Source: Takakia lepidozioides
Taxonomy: Eukaryota > Streptophyta > Takakiopsida > Takakiales > Takakiaceae
Assembly: GCA_030704615.1 (NCBI GenBank)
Contig: CM060733.1
Coordinates: 40,858,001 to 40,922,000 of the forward strand
Direction of reading: 5' to 3'
DNA length: 64,000 bases
Position 1 is the first letter of the stretch. Each line of letters starts with the position of its first letter. A program made the translations under genes and the position numbers. Shown piece by piece: positions 25,563-35,256 of this stretch. The notes beneath the pieces are model-generated. The model was not told the DNA's origin. It was given only the letters and a program-made list of their open reading frames with translations, and made no database searches.

Positions 25563-26016
25563 TCAGCAATAACCCTGACAAGAACCAAGCATGCCTTGGA
25601 AGTGATCAAAGAGGTTGGCATCCCTTGCAACAAAAATCTTTGAGATGAACCTTCTCGCAGTGTTGCAATCACCATACACTTCATGATTTTAGTCGGTGTC
25701 CTCGGGGCGTACTGATGAGGCCAAATGCAATGGCCTACTTCTCATTGGGTGGCAAAGAGGAAGTCCTTCTTGTTTTCCTCCAATTCGTACCATAAATTAG
25801 GTATGTACTTGCCTTCTTCATCTGGCCTTATATTTTCAGCTCAGCACGAAACTTGCTGATGCTATTTGTCTTCTACAATGATCTCAATGCAGCTACGCCT
25901 GGGCTGGGTCTGACACCTCTGCCCTCCATCATTGTCCTACCTGCTGCCTTTCATTCCACCTGCCACAGCATAGATGTTCGATAGCACAACAAAGGCTGCG
26001 TATCCTGTGTATCCTA
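25563..26016 (-). pseudogene. relic E/E+/DYW tail of the PPR gene at 26017-28014
   Basis: Directly after the stop at 26017-26019 the minus strand keeps recognisable pieces of the C-terminal editing domain in shifting frames. In order these are VVLSNIYAVAG, the HSEK region as LCHPNEK followed by a stop and AIAFGLISTPRG, then FISKIFVARDANLFDHFQG, ending LGSCQGYC-stop. These match the E motif, the zinc-binding HSE(K) and CxxC-like area, and the xxHHFxxGxCSCxDYW end of DYW proteins. Several stops and frameshifts separate them. The tail therefore once belonged to the PPR gene and has decayed. Confidence 0.8.
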
Positions 26017-28014
26017 CTAAAGAAGGCATTTTGCCGCTCGTTCTGCTACCTCCACATCACTGTAGATTCGGCTGGCACCCAGCAGAGTCCCCCAAACTAA
26101 AGAATCTGGTTTGATTGGCATATTCTTGATAAAGTCCTCTGCCTCATTCAGTTGCCCTGCACGGCCAAGAAGGTCCACCATGCAGCCAAAATGTTCCACT
26201 GTAGGAATGAGGCCATGATCTCGACTCATGCAATCCAAGTAATGACGGCCTTCTTCCACTAGGCCCACATGGCTGCACGCACACATAACACATGCAAAGC
26301 TGATAATATCTGGCTTAAAACCTTCCTGCTGCATTTGTTCAAATAGTTGCAGGGCCTCTCTACCATACCCATGTTGAGCATATCCTCCAATCATTGCACT
26401 CCACGAGACCACGTTTCGTCGAGTCATACTGTCAAACACTTGGCGTGCATCCTTCATGCTCCCGCATTTGGCATACATATCAGCAAGAGCAGTCTCCAGA
26501 ATGACATCTGGAGCAATTCCAGCTCTGATGATGTCAGCATGGACCTCTCTGCCCTTTTCTAGGACTGCCAGGCTGGCACAAGCATTGAGAACCGAAGTGA
26601 ACGTGACCATGTCAGGCATCATGCCCTCCTGTATCATTTGCTCATACATCTCCAAAGCCTCCCCACCACAACCATACTGAATGTATCCTGCAATCATTGT
26701 GTTCCAAGAGACCACATTTCGCTGAGCCATATTGTTGAAGACTAGTTGTGCATCCTTCATGCTCCCGCATTTGGCATACATATCAGCAAGGGCAGTCTCC
26801 AGAATGATATCAGGAACGATTCTGGCTTTGCTGATGTCAGCATGGACCTCTTTGCCCTTTGCCAGGGCTCCCTGGCTAGCACATGCATTGAGAACACAAA
26901 TGAAAGCAACTCTATCAGGTGTCACACATTCCTGTAACATTCGCTCGTATGTCACCAAAGCCTCCCCAGCATGCCCCTGCTGAGCATATCCTGCGATCAT
27001 GGCACTCCATGATACCACATCACGTTTAGCCATATTGTCGAACACTTGACATGCGTCCGTCATGCTTCCACATTTGGCATACATGTTGACAAGAGCAGTG
27101 TCCAGAATGATATCTGGGGCAATTCTAGCTTGCATGACGTTAGCATGGACCTCTATGCCCTTTTCAAGGGCTGCCAGGCTGGTACAGACATTGAGAACAC
27201 AAATGAATGTGACCTTGTCGGGCGTCAACCCTTCCCATATCATTCGCTCATACATCTCAAATGCCTCCCTAGCACAACCCTGCTGAGCATATCCTGCAAT
27301 CATCGCATTCCATGAGACAACATCTTGTGCAGCCATATTGTTGAACAACCGACATGCATCATTTATTCTCCCACATTTTGCATACATGTCAGCAAGGGCA
27401 GTCTCCAGCATGATATCTGGCACAATTCCCGCCTTGATAATGTCAGCATGGACCTCTTTGCCCTTTTCCAGGGCTCCTAGGCTGGCACACGCATGAACAA
27501 CACTAGTGAAAGTGACCTTGTCAGGCATTACCCGTTCTCGCCTCAATTGCTCATAGATCTCAAAAGCCTCCCTACCACACCCATGTTTGGCATATCCTGC
27601 TATCATTATATTCCAAGTAAACATATCTCGTTTAGGCATTTTGTCAAATACTTGGCGTGCATCGACCACTCTTCCACACTTCGTATACATGTTGACAAGG
27701 GTGTTGAGTAGACAGTTGTTTGGATTGAATCCACTCTTTATAATGTGGGCATGCACTTTCCTTCCCGATTCTAGGTCCTTAATTTTGATGCACTCCTGCA
27801 AGAGACAGACATAAGTATGGGAGTCTGCTGAAATGCCTGCTTCGTTCAAAATGCCCAGCGCCTCTTGCAGCTGTCCTGCCTTAGATAGTGTCCTCACATC
27901 CACACACATAGCCGAAGAGGACTTGTGGACTCTCTCTCTTGGACAGCTTTCAAAACAGGTGTTCAAGGGGGAGGTGCCTGATTCAAACAATGGTGACTGA
28001 TGAAACCCTGCCAT
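26017..28014 (-). CDS. PLS-class pentatricopeptide repeat protein, tail truncated
   Basis: The 665-aa product is made of tandem PPR motifs that in plants bind organellar RNA, usually for C-to-U editing when an E/DYW tail is present. Typical motif text recurs: MAKRDVVSWSAMIAGYAQQG, ALADMYAKCGSMKDA, LEKGKEVHADI. The order is P-L-S triads from about residue 50 to 580, then EEGRHYLDCMSRDHGLIP and MPIKPDSLVWGTLLGASRIY, the start of the E domain. It then stops after AAKCLL, where family members continue into E, E+ and DYW, whose relic follows at 25563-26016. The N-terminus is plausible but no clear targeting peptide was assigned. The protein could bind RNA but could not edit by itself. It may be a pseudogene in the making or may act with a partner supplying DYW. 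Confidence 0.85.
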   Translation of the reverse strand: MAGFHQSPLFESGTSPLNTCFESCPRERVHKSSSAMCVDVRTLSKAGQLQEALGILNEAGISADSHTYVCLLQECIKIKDLESGRKVHAHIIKSGFNPNNCLLNTLVNMYTKCGRVVDARQVFDKMPKRDMFTWNIMIAGYAKHGCGREAFEIYEQLRRERVMPDKVTFTSVVHACASLGALEKGKEVHADIIKAGIVPDIMLETALADMYAKCGRINDACRLFNNMAAQDVVSWNAMIAGYAQQGCAREAFEMYERMIWEGLTPDKVTFICVLNVCTSLAALEKGIEVHANVMQARIAPDIILDTALVNMYAKCGSMTDACQVFDNMAKRDVVSWSAMIAGYAQQGHAGEALVTYERMLQECVTPDRVAFICVLNACASQGALAKGKEVHADISKARIVPDIILETALADMYAKCGSMKDAQLVFNNMAQRNVVSWNTMIAGYIQYGCGGEALEMYEQMIQEGMMPDMVTFTSVLNACASLAVLEKGREVHADIIRAGIAPDVILETALADMYAKCGSMKDARQVFDSMTRRNVVSWSAMIGGYAQHGYGREALQLFEQMQQEGFKPDIISFACVMCACSHVGLVEEGRHYLDCMSRDHGLIPTVEHFGCMVDLLGRAGQLNEAEDFIKNMPIKPDSLVWGTLLGASRIYSDVEVAERAAKCLL

Positions 28015-28206
28015 CCTGTAGAACTGAAACTCTCAGTTGCAAGCTTTTACAATCAAACTCACATAACATATCTCAAAACTCCTCCACACTACAAAGAGGA
28101 ATGTCTCCATGACGACAGGTTGTTGCTACATTTTAGCAGGGTTATGACTACTGCGGTTGTATACTCCTAGAATAAAAAGGTAACAATCTAATGGCTTGAG
28201 CGGAAC

Positions 28207-28445
28207 GTTAGGTCAACATTGAACAATACCTGCTGTACACTTGGCCGGGAGCTCCATGCTCTGTACAGTTGTCAAAATCCCCACAGAATTGTGTTTGACC
28301 GTGTATCATAGCTGCTATCTCTGTTTTCACCCAAGGAGGGTGCATCAAACCCAGTATCCAAAGGATGTCATATGTGTGCTTATGTCTGAAGTCTGGTGAT
28401 CTTGGCTGCTTCTGCAAAAACCACGAGTGAGCAGCTGAGTAACAG
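28207..28445 (+). repeat. dispersed repeat family R2, copy next to the PPR gene 5' end
   Basis: The stretch shares AATACCTGCTGTA, CACCCAAGG, a TTTATGTCTGAAGTCTGGTGAT-like core and a GAAAACCAC... end with 11031-11275. Shorter matches occur at 23580-23640 and 62600-62730. All four are in the same orientation. Two of them lie just upstream of PPR sequences, so the unit may have spread with PPR duplications. Confidence 0.55.
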
Positions 28446-30095
28446 CCATAGCTTCACCCACGGCCTTGCGCAAAGCAGCCTACAACCACAAAGATCCAAG
28501 CATCTTTCAAATCAGGAAACAGCATTGAACAACCTGAGGATAGATAGGCCCTCTTTTCCTGTTTCTGCATGACAAAGCGAGACTTTGTTCGAAGAATTGG
28601 GGAATGGAGATACAAACAAAAGATCAACTAGCCAGTTTCTACAACAAACCCTCTTTGACAAACTTGTTCCCGGCCCAAATGCAGATAGACTTGCCTCATC
28701 AAACCCGTTGTTCCACCCCTTTGAAGGATATGAGAATAACTCATTGCTCGACCTATGTGCCAACTTCCGATTGCCTCAGCAGTTTGTGCAGCCCCTATGA
28801 CTTCGGTTTGATTGACGAATGCTAGTGTTGGCGTTCCGTATCTATACTCCTCTCTCCCTCTCTTTAAAGTTCTTCTGCTTCCCTCACTCTCACACACACA
28901 ATCAGGGCGACGTGTACGCTGTTCGCTGTAACTGGATTTTCTTTAGAGGTAAATATGTCGGCGATTCGGGTGTTTCAACAGAGCTGATGGAAGGAGGACT
29001 CGATCTCAATTCATGTCTTAGCTTCAAGGAAAATATGCGGGTTCCTCGGAGGCACAAAAAATTTCCAGACAGACAAAATTACGCAACGAGCAGATATGTA
29101 TACCTCTAGTCGGTACCCCGGGAGCTTGGGGAGGCATCATAGCAATCCCTCGCAAGGGTCTGGGACCCGGCAGTGGCAAGGGGTGTAGCCATTTCAGCTC
29201 CACAGCCTGCTCCCTACTTGTGCTGCATGATGCTAAGCTTCCAGTCCGTTCATGGCTAGGAGCAGCCAGGGCCTCTCCCTGTCGTGGCACGAAACTGCCC
29301 AAGGCTGCTGCCATTCCTGTCGTGGTGTGAAGAAGCGAGCATGCGGCGTAGAGCGAACACCAACGAGATGTTCAAACTCTTTGAAAAGCATTCCTCAAGA
29401 CACGCAAGAACAACTTGTGTTTGCTAAGTCTAGCGTCCTTCTTATCGCACTATTGAACAAGGTTTTGTTAGTAAAGGTGTCAAAGTTATGAGCCAGCAAG
29501 GCCCAAGCCTACACTGCTACTAGACCAATGTTGGGGTTGTTTGATTTCCTTCATAAACTCTGGTTCCGGGTTTTACCAGCGGCGAGAGCTTGAATATGAA
29601 ACCTGAAGTTTCCTGAACCATCTGCAAATGAATAGACCTATCATCAAATAACCGGCATGTCATTCTTTTGACAGATCTTTGGCGTTTTCAACCGATTCTT
29701 TCAAAACCGTGTAGCCACGTCTTTGCGGGTTCTTAGCTTGTTTTATTAGAACGGGGGTAATATATTCACATTGTAAACTTCTTGAGAACCTCCGGGGTCT
29801 GTAGCTGAATCCAACATTGCTCTGTTGCATAGCATTCACTCACTGCATGCACGAGGCTTCCACTGTCAAGGGAGTGAATGCATTCCACGCATCACCTGCC
29901 AACGCTCTTGACATGCACATTGCATCTCGCTGCCCTTGCATTCAATCCTGGATCATCTATCTACACACGTAAAGGATTTTGCCTGCCCTAATATGGCGTA
30001 TTTCCAAGCCCTAGCACATTATGCCAGTTGCACTAGCACATTATGAAACATTAGGACTGGCAGGCCAATAGGAGGGCGGCAGACTCAATGCTTTA

Positions 30096-30222
30096 CGTAC
30101 TGGAATGGGCCGCAACATTCCATTATTATGGCGGTTTCGGCGGCAGCTCGCCCTCCTCGCCCTCCGGCTCGCCACCACCTTACCCGCCACAATGTCATGT
30201 GGCGGCCCATTCCATAGTACGC
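30096..30222. repeat. inverted repeat around a GC-rich stem
   Basis: The left arm ACGTACTGGAATGGGCCGC (30095-30113 region) pairs with the right arm at 30202-30222, with one 2-nt bulge. It encloses about 90 bp of (GGCGG/CCGCC)-rich sequence. It could be a small fold-back element or a structured RNA; no promoter is evident. Confidence 0.5.
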
Positions 30223-31894
30223 AACGTTCTCTTCTGCTGCATCTTCCTAGACTTGCCCACCACAAAACGATCCGTGTGAACATTTATACCATCATGGATC
30301 CCCGAAACTATGGAGCAGCAACCGGATGTGTCGGTAGACGCGATAACACTAGAGCACTATGTACTCACTGGCCACATGCCACAAGATTCAAATCGAGTCT
30401 GGGTTCTTCAGGTGCCAAAGCTGGTGAATAGCGTTATGCACCTTGATGTGACACCTGGTTCTGCTTACCAGGCGGGTAGGTATATCATATATCATCCCCA
30501 TTACTTACAAACTACAGTCAGCTGTGCGGAGACCCAGGCAGTCAAAGAGACCATCGAAGTGAAGATTGGGGGATGGATTAGTGTCTGTGTGAGAACAATC
30601 CTGTATATCCAGCTTCACAAGTGCTATAGCAGGCACCCACCACAAAAAAAAATGGTGTTTTCCGTACAGAAGAGTGCATCGAAGAAAAAGAAGTGAGGAA
30701 GCAATCCAATCCACATTACATGAACACATTTTCACCTGCTATTGCTTTGCATTTCACATATATACTCCCACTTTCTCTTATTCCCTTTTGTTGTGTCCAC
30801 CATGATCCTCTTCAGTGCTCAGTGTCATTCTGCCATTGTGTGATGGAACTAGTTTCATCCACAAAGCATCCCCACTCATGGGGTTTCATCTGCTTAGTGT
30901 CTTGAGATAGTATCTGGTGCCCTGTTGCACATGTAATCTCAGGACCCCACTGTTGGGATGCAAAGTGGATAGCACATCCATACACCAGAACTCATGTAAA
31001 AAGGTAAGCAGACTGAAGGCCATATGTAGAATGTGTCAGACATCCTTTCTTGGAAACAGACTCTGTTTGCTGAACCCTGTTGGGTGCTAAGCCCACAGAA
31101 GGCTCTGGGATGTGTAGTTTCCTGTGGGGTCAATGGCCGTAAGGCTATGGCAAGCCAGCATGCACAGGGAAGAGCACAAGTACATTCTATATGTTGAATC
31201 ACAAAGCACATCACAGTACAACACGCAGTTCACAAAATATAACTGTAAACTCCTCAAGCTGTCTCTGAACATGGGAGTGCAAGGATTGCAACATACACTG
31301 GGGGGCAGCTTGGAAAGCAGCAACTCCATGGCGACTCCAGATCAAACTTGTACTCAAAAAGGAGCTCTGCAAAAGATCACATTATTGAACTAAATGCTGA
31401 ATCGTTCAGTGAAGATCACAAAGATCTTTGAAACTAAGGGCACCCTCATGTGCATGGGCCCAACTTACCTTTATTAGTTTCAGTCAAAACTAGCAGTTGT
31501 TAGTATCTGTACACATAATCATCTATACATTACAAGTACATATATTCTACAACTACACTTCCCTAGACTTATCTACAGTCAGGACTCGGACCAATGTTGT
31601 GTAGTGTGTACTATCATCCATGATCATGAAAGCATGGATGTGTCAGTTTACCACTTCCTGTAAATGCTCAGTTAGGGGCTGTGTTGCTCTGTACTCTAAA
31701 AGCTTTCTGTCAATGGTCTAAATTCCTACAGACAAATTATATCTGTTTCAAGTATTCTAAGAGGTGTTGAGATGCTGCGCATCAACGGAGTACTCTATCA
31801 CTATTCCCCTGCAATGCTAGGGGAAGCTAATGGTCAGAAGGGATCGGTACATCTCTCTTAGTGGGAGATCTCTTTCTATGGAATCTCTTCAGTA

Positions 31895-32090
31895 TGCTAC
31901 TCTCTCACTCTCTTCCGCCCATACTGGGCACGGGGTCTAATGCCACAAGGCTACAGCAGGCATCTTATGAGTACATTCTCTCTCCCTGTCTCTCTCTCAC
32001 GTCTTCAGGCTACGGCAAACAACGTCTTATGAGTACACTCTCTCACGTCTTCTCCAGGCACTTTGTCCACAGCCACAAGGCTACACTAAT
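31895..32090 (-). repeat. dispersed repeat family R1, two partial copies
   Basis: It contains CCGCCCATACTGGGCACGGG, GCCACAAGGCTAC and TCTTATGAGTACATTCTCTC, the reverse complement of the unit at 59998-60075. A second truncated copy follows at about 31990-32090. Confidence 0.65.
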
Positions 32091-32255
32091 TAAGTATGTT
32101 GTCTTCTCTGGTGTCAAGTTAGTCGAGTGCACAGTCACCCTTCAGCATTGAGAGCACAACTGCTCCATTCAATTGCGCCCGTGAGTCCCACACGGCCCCC
32201 TCCAGTCCAGGACCAAATGGATGAGAAAGGAAAATGCCAGCAACCCGATCGAGAG

Positions 32256-32736
32256 TCACTCTGGCCTAATGTGCTGAAGGCTATGGCCACTTGTGTCTGG
32301 TGTTGGCTGTGGCTGCAGACTGACCCATTCAAACCGCCCAGGTAGTGGGATATCCTTCACTGGATCGAAATTGTATCTGTGCCACAACAAAGCACAAAGA
32401 AAAGAGAGTGAGACAGAGATAGATGGAGGGTCTAGTCAGAGTCAACTGCTCCAAAAGCTAATTGTCGAGCGCAGAGCTTAAGTGCAATGGCGTACTTTTC
32501 AGTGAAATGTCTTTGATCTGTTTTCTCAAGCTTGGAGAAGAACTCTTCCATTTCAGTTGGTGATGGAGAATTATATGGACGCCTTTGCACGGGTCTGGAG
32601 GCTTTCTTAAAAGTGGTAGCACCCTTCTTGGCAGGCAGTTTAGACAATGAAGGTGTTGTCTCCTCAACTTCCATTTTGAAATTTGGAGAGGGAGTACTTG
32701 GTCGACTTTGAAATGTGGGGGCACAAGGGAGTTCCT
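32256..32736 (-). CDS. KRP: KRP/ICK-type cyclin-dependent kinase inhibitor, last two exons
   Basis: Plant KRP proteins bind cyclin-CDK through a short C-terminal domain and restrain the cell cycle. The penultimate exon (32496 up to about 32734 or 32747) ends EMEEFFSKLEKTDQRHFTEK. The last exon (32256-32376) continues YNFDPVKDIPLPGRFEWVSL. Together they are the diagnostic KRP CDK-binding domain, and the splice phase joins (2 nt + 1 nt). The protein then has an extra 20-residue tail ending HIRPE-stop; most KRPs end soon after the WVxL motif. An in-frame ATG lies at 32674, but the frame is open upstream to an acceptor at 32734. No typical KRP 5' exons were found. Instead RPN5 exons lie upstream on the same strand in compatible phase. 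Confidence 0.8.
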
Positions 32737-32932
32737 GAGATTGGTCACTGCATCCATCCCAAAGAAGTAAAATCAGAATGAATACAGAGATTAGAGCACT
32801 TTTTCCGGTTGATTAACCATTTGTTTGTGCCATTCTGTCATAAACCACCAAGGACCATGTGCCCTGCATAAACAAGGAAATATGTAGAAGAACTGAAAGA
32901 CCAAGAAGGTGTGGGGTGGGGCACAGGAAGTT

Positions 32933-35256
32933 CTACCAGAACTTGGGTAACTCGAACTGCTTTGTAGCATTCAAAGAGCTACTCCCAAGGGTAGGTTGTG
33001 GCTGATCATGTGGAGCCAAAACGACATACCAGCACACTTTCCTCAGCCCCTGCAGTCACATGACATAAGACTTCAGATGGATGAACCACTAGCCTTGGTC
33101 AAACTGATATATCCTTATTATCTTCCCAAGCCTCTTTTCAACTGTCATTGCAGACCCCTCTCATCTCTCGCTTGCTTGTGGCGCTAATGAACCAGTGGGC
33201 AGACAAAAAAATAAGAAAACAAAAAGATCAGCAACTGCACCTTGCCAACCGAGACATTTTGGAGAGTATTAATAAGCTCATTCCGAGTGTCAAGGTCTGG
33301 GGTGTCATCTAAATAGAGGATGGCTTGCTGGACCATAGCCCTCACTGCCTGCAGCCCATCCCAAACACTTACATAGACTATTAGCATCCAGTGCCTTCCC
33401 CATCATTCATACATACATATGTTTGTTCTTTCACCTTGCTATGATTCTGTTCACTGAAACAACCAGTTACATACCACGGATGACACCACAGTTATGATAA
33501 CATGTATCCCCCCAAGTATTGATCTCCAAATAGAACCTTTCAATTCCACAAACTCAAAAGTTGGTTGCAGAAACCAGAGAGAAACAAGGAATTCCAACAC
33601 ACTACCTGTTTCAGTTGGGTTTGGCGTCGGGAGAGGAGAAGGATCTGATCATTGAGGGTTTTCCAAGCCCGAGCCTCATAACATAACTGGATGATGGCCA
33701 CCACCACCTTTCTGGTTCTTGTGATATCAGCAGCACATCGCATTTGCTTCTCTAGTTTCAACAACTCCTCAATTGCTGCATCCAATCTCTGCTCCTGAGG
33801 AAAATGCAAGCAACCCTTATTGTTAGATTTGAAAGTTCCTATGGTGCCATGTAGGGAAGCCTGACAAGGTGTTGCGGACAGAGCTCCTGTTTAGCTTTTG
33901 ACTATATGTAAAGAGGACAGGCTACGATGACAGAATCCCCACGCTGCAAAAAAAACTTTAGCCAAGAAAAGAGTGGTAAGAGATCTAAAACAGGAAACCA
34001 ATTTACTGAGGTGTTTGGAAGGAAGATAAAAACCCCTGAGAGAGACCAAGTTCTTTTAAGACTTAAGTTTCTTAGAACTTATTGGAAAGGCTGTTACTAT
34101 GGCTGTAAAATCATGGGATAAAGAGTCCCAACGACAAGTGGCGACACAATTTATGTGGAAACAGATGCCACAGGTTCAACTCTAAATTTTCTGCAGCATT
34201 CGTCAAGAAGGTCCACTTCTGCAGAGCCTCATCACAACATCTGCAACTAAAGAGACTAGAACTCAAGCGAGAGTATCATGTCTCCGCTTCGGGCCAAATG
34301 GATACAAGAACTCCTTCCATACTCTTCCCAAGTATTCCACTCGATTTCACTTTTGTCAGCAGTTACTCAGTAAATGTGCTTCAATCACATTATAGTACTG
34401 CTACATGCGCAGGCTGATGCTCCACAGGAGCTCCAGTTGGGACTGCCGTTACAGTAAGCCACTGAAGATGCTCCAATGAGCTCATAATAATTATTTCAAA
34501 CAATCTTAGCTTAGTGAGACTCATTCGTTAATTGACCGAGTAATTATGTGCTCCTCTTTAACGGAAGGGCATCAAATTGCTATTGACCTGATGCTTGCAT
34601 GGAGTTCTTGGGATTAAGTAAAAAGCTTCCATGCTTCAGTCTTAGATTCATAAACCATCACAACTGCTATACGATTAGAAGCAGTAATATGGGACGATTG
34701 CGACACCATAGGCTAGCAGACGTCAAATCCCGAAGATAGAAAGCCCCTCAAGCTCAAACACGCTGACCAGATAAAGCTCTACTAGATGTTGGCACTGTTC
34801 TCATACAGGTTGGGTCCAATGACCCTGCTTCTCAAGCGCTATAGCACACTTCGGTGCCAAAGCAGCGTTAGATAGTTTAGCTGTTAAATTACAGTGCGGA
34901 ATAATGATTTCCACCGTGCAAAAAATGATAATACTTTGATAAATCTATTGGTTCAAGAAGATTGACTCCATTAACTTCATGAATCATTTGCACTGCCGAG
35001 AGAGCAGATTACGATGATCCATAGGACACGACTTAAGGAGGGCCATTTCTCATATTTTACTCATTTTGTGAAACAGAAAACACATGAATAAGTTTGCATG
35101 TCAACATAGCACGTATAAAATAGATTAGACAGTAACCTCAAGGGCGACCACACGTTGAGCTTGAATGTCTCTCTCCAAGGCACCATAGTCCACACCACAG
35201 CAATCCTCAACTTCATTCTCGGCCATCTCTATGTCATCTTCCATATCTATAACCAT
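32933..35256 (-). pseudogene. RPN5: 26S proteasome subunit RPN5, partial with internal exons missing
   Basis: RPN5 is a PCI-domain lid subunit of the 26S proteasome. Recognisable exons are 35256-35137 (candidate start MVIDMEDDIEMAENEVED), 33794-33606 ([20 protein letters not shown] through [17 protein letters not shown]) and 33348-33241 ([20 protein letters not shown] to NVSVGK). All are phase 0 with GT-AG borders. The next recognisable piece, 33049-32933, reads GLRKVCWYVVLAPHD and then runs into a stop. In full RPN5 about 150 residues separate these two blocks, and no sequence for them fits in the 190 bp between. The PCI domain is also absent. This is therefore a truncated duplicate, not a working lid subunit. 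It may supply 5' exons to the downstream KRP exons. Confidence 0.8.

Larger units (their letters stand above)
28446..32255. other. intergenic, with repeats but no supported gene
   Basis: Open frames here are short and carry no recognisable domain. A near-perfect inverted repeat lies at 30096-30113 and 30202-30222. Copies of repeat family R1 in minus orientation lie at 31895-32090. Confidence 0.4.

Noticed and set aside
26347-27814. Several 60-90 codon open frames on + with repeating text
   Set aside because: They are antisense shadows of the PPR gene; their similarity to each other comes from the 303-bp PPR period.
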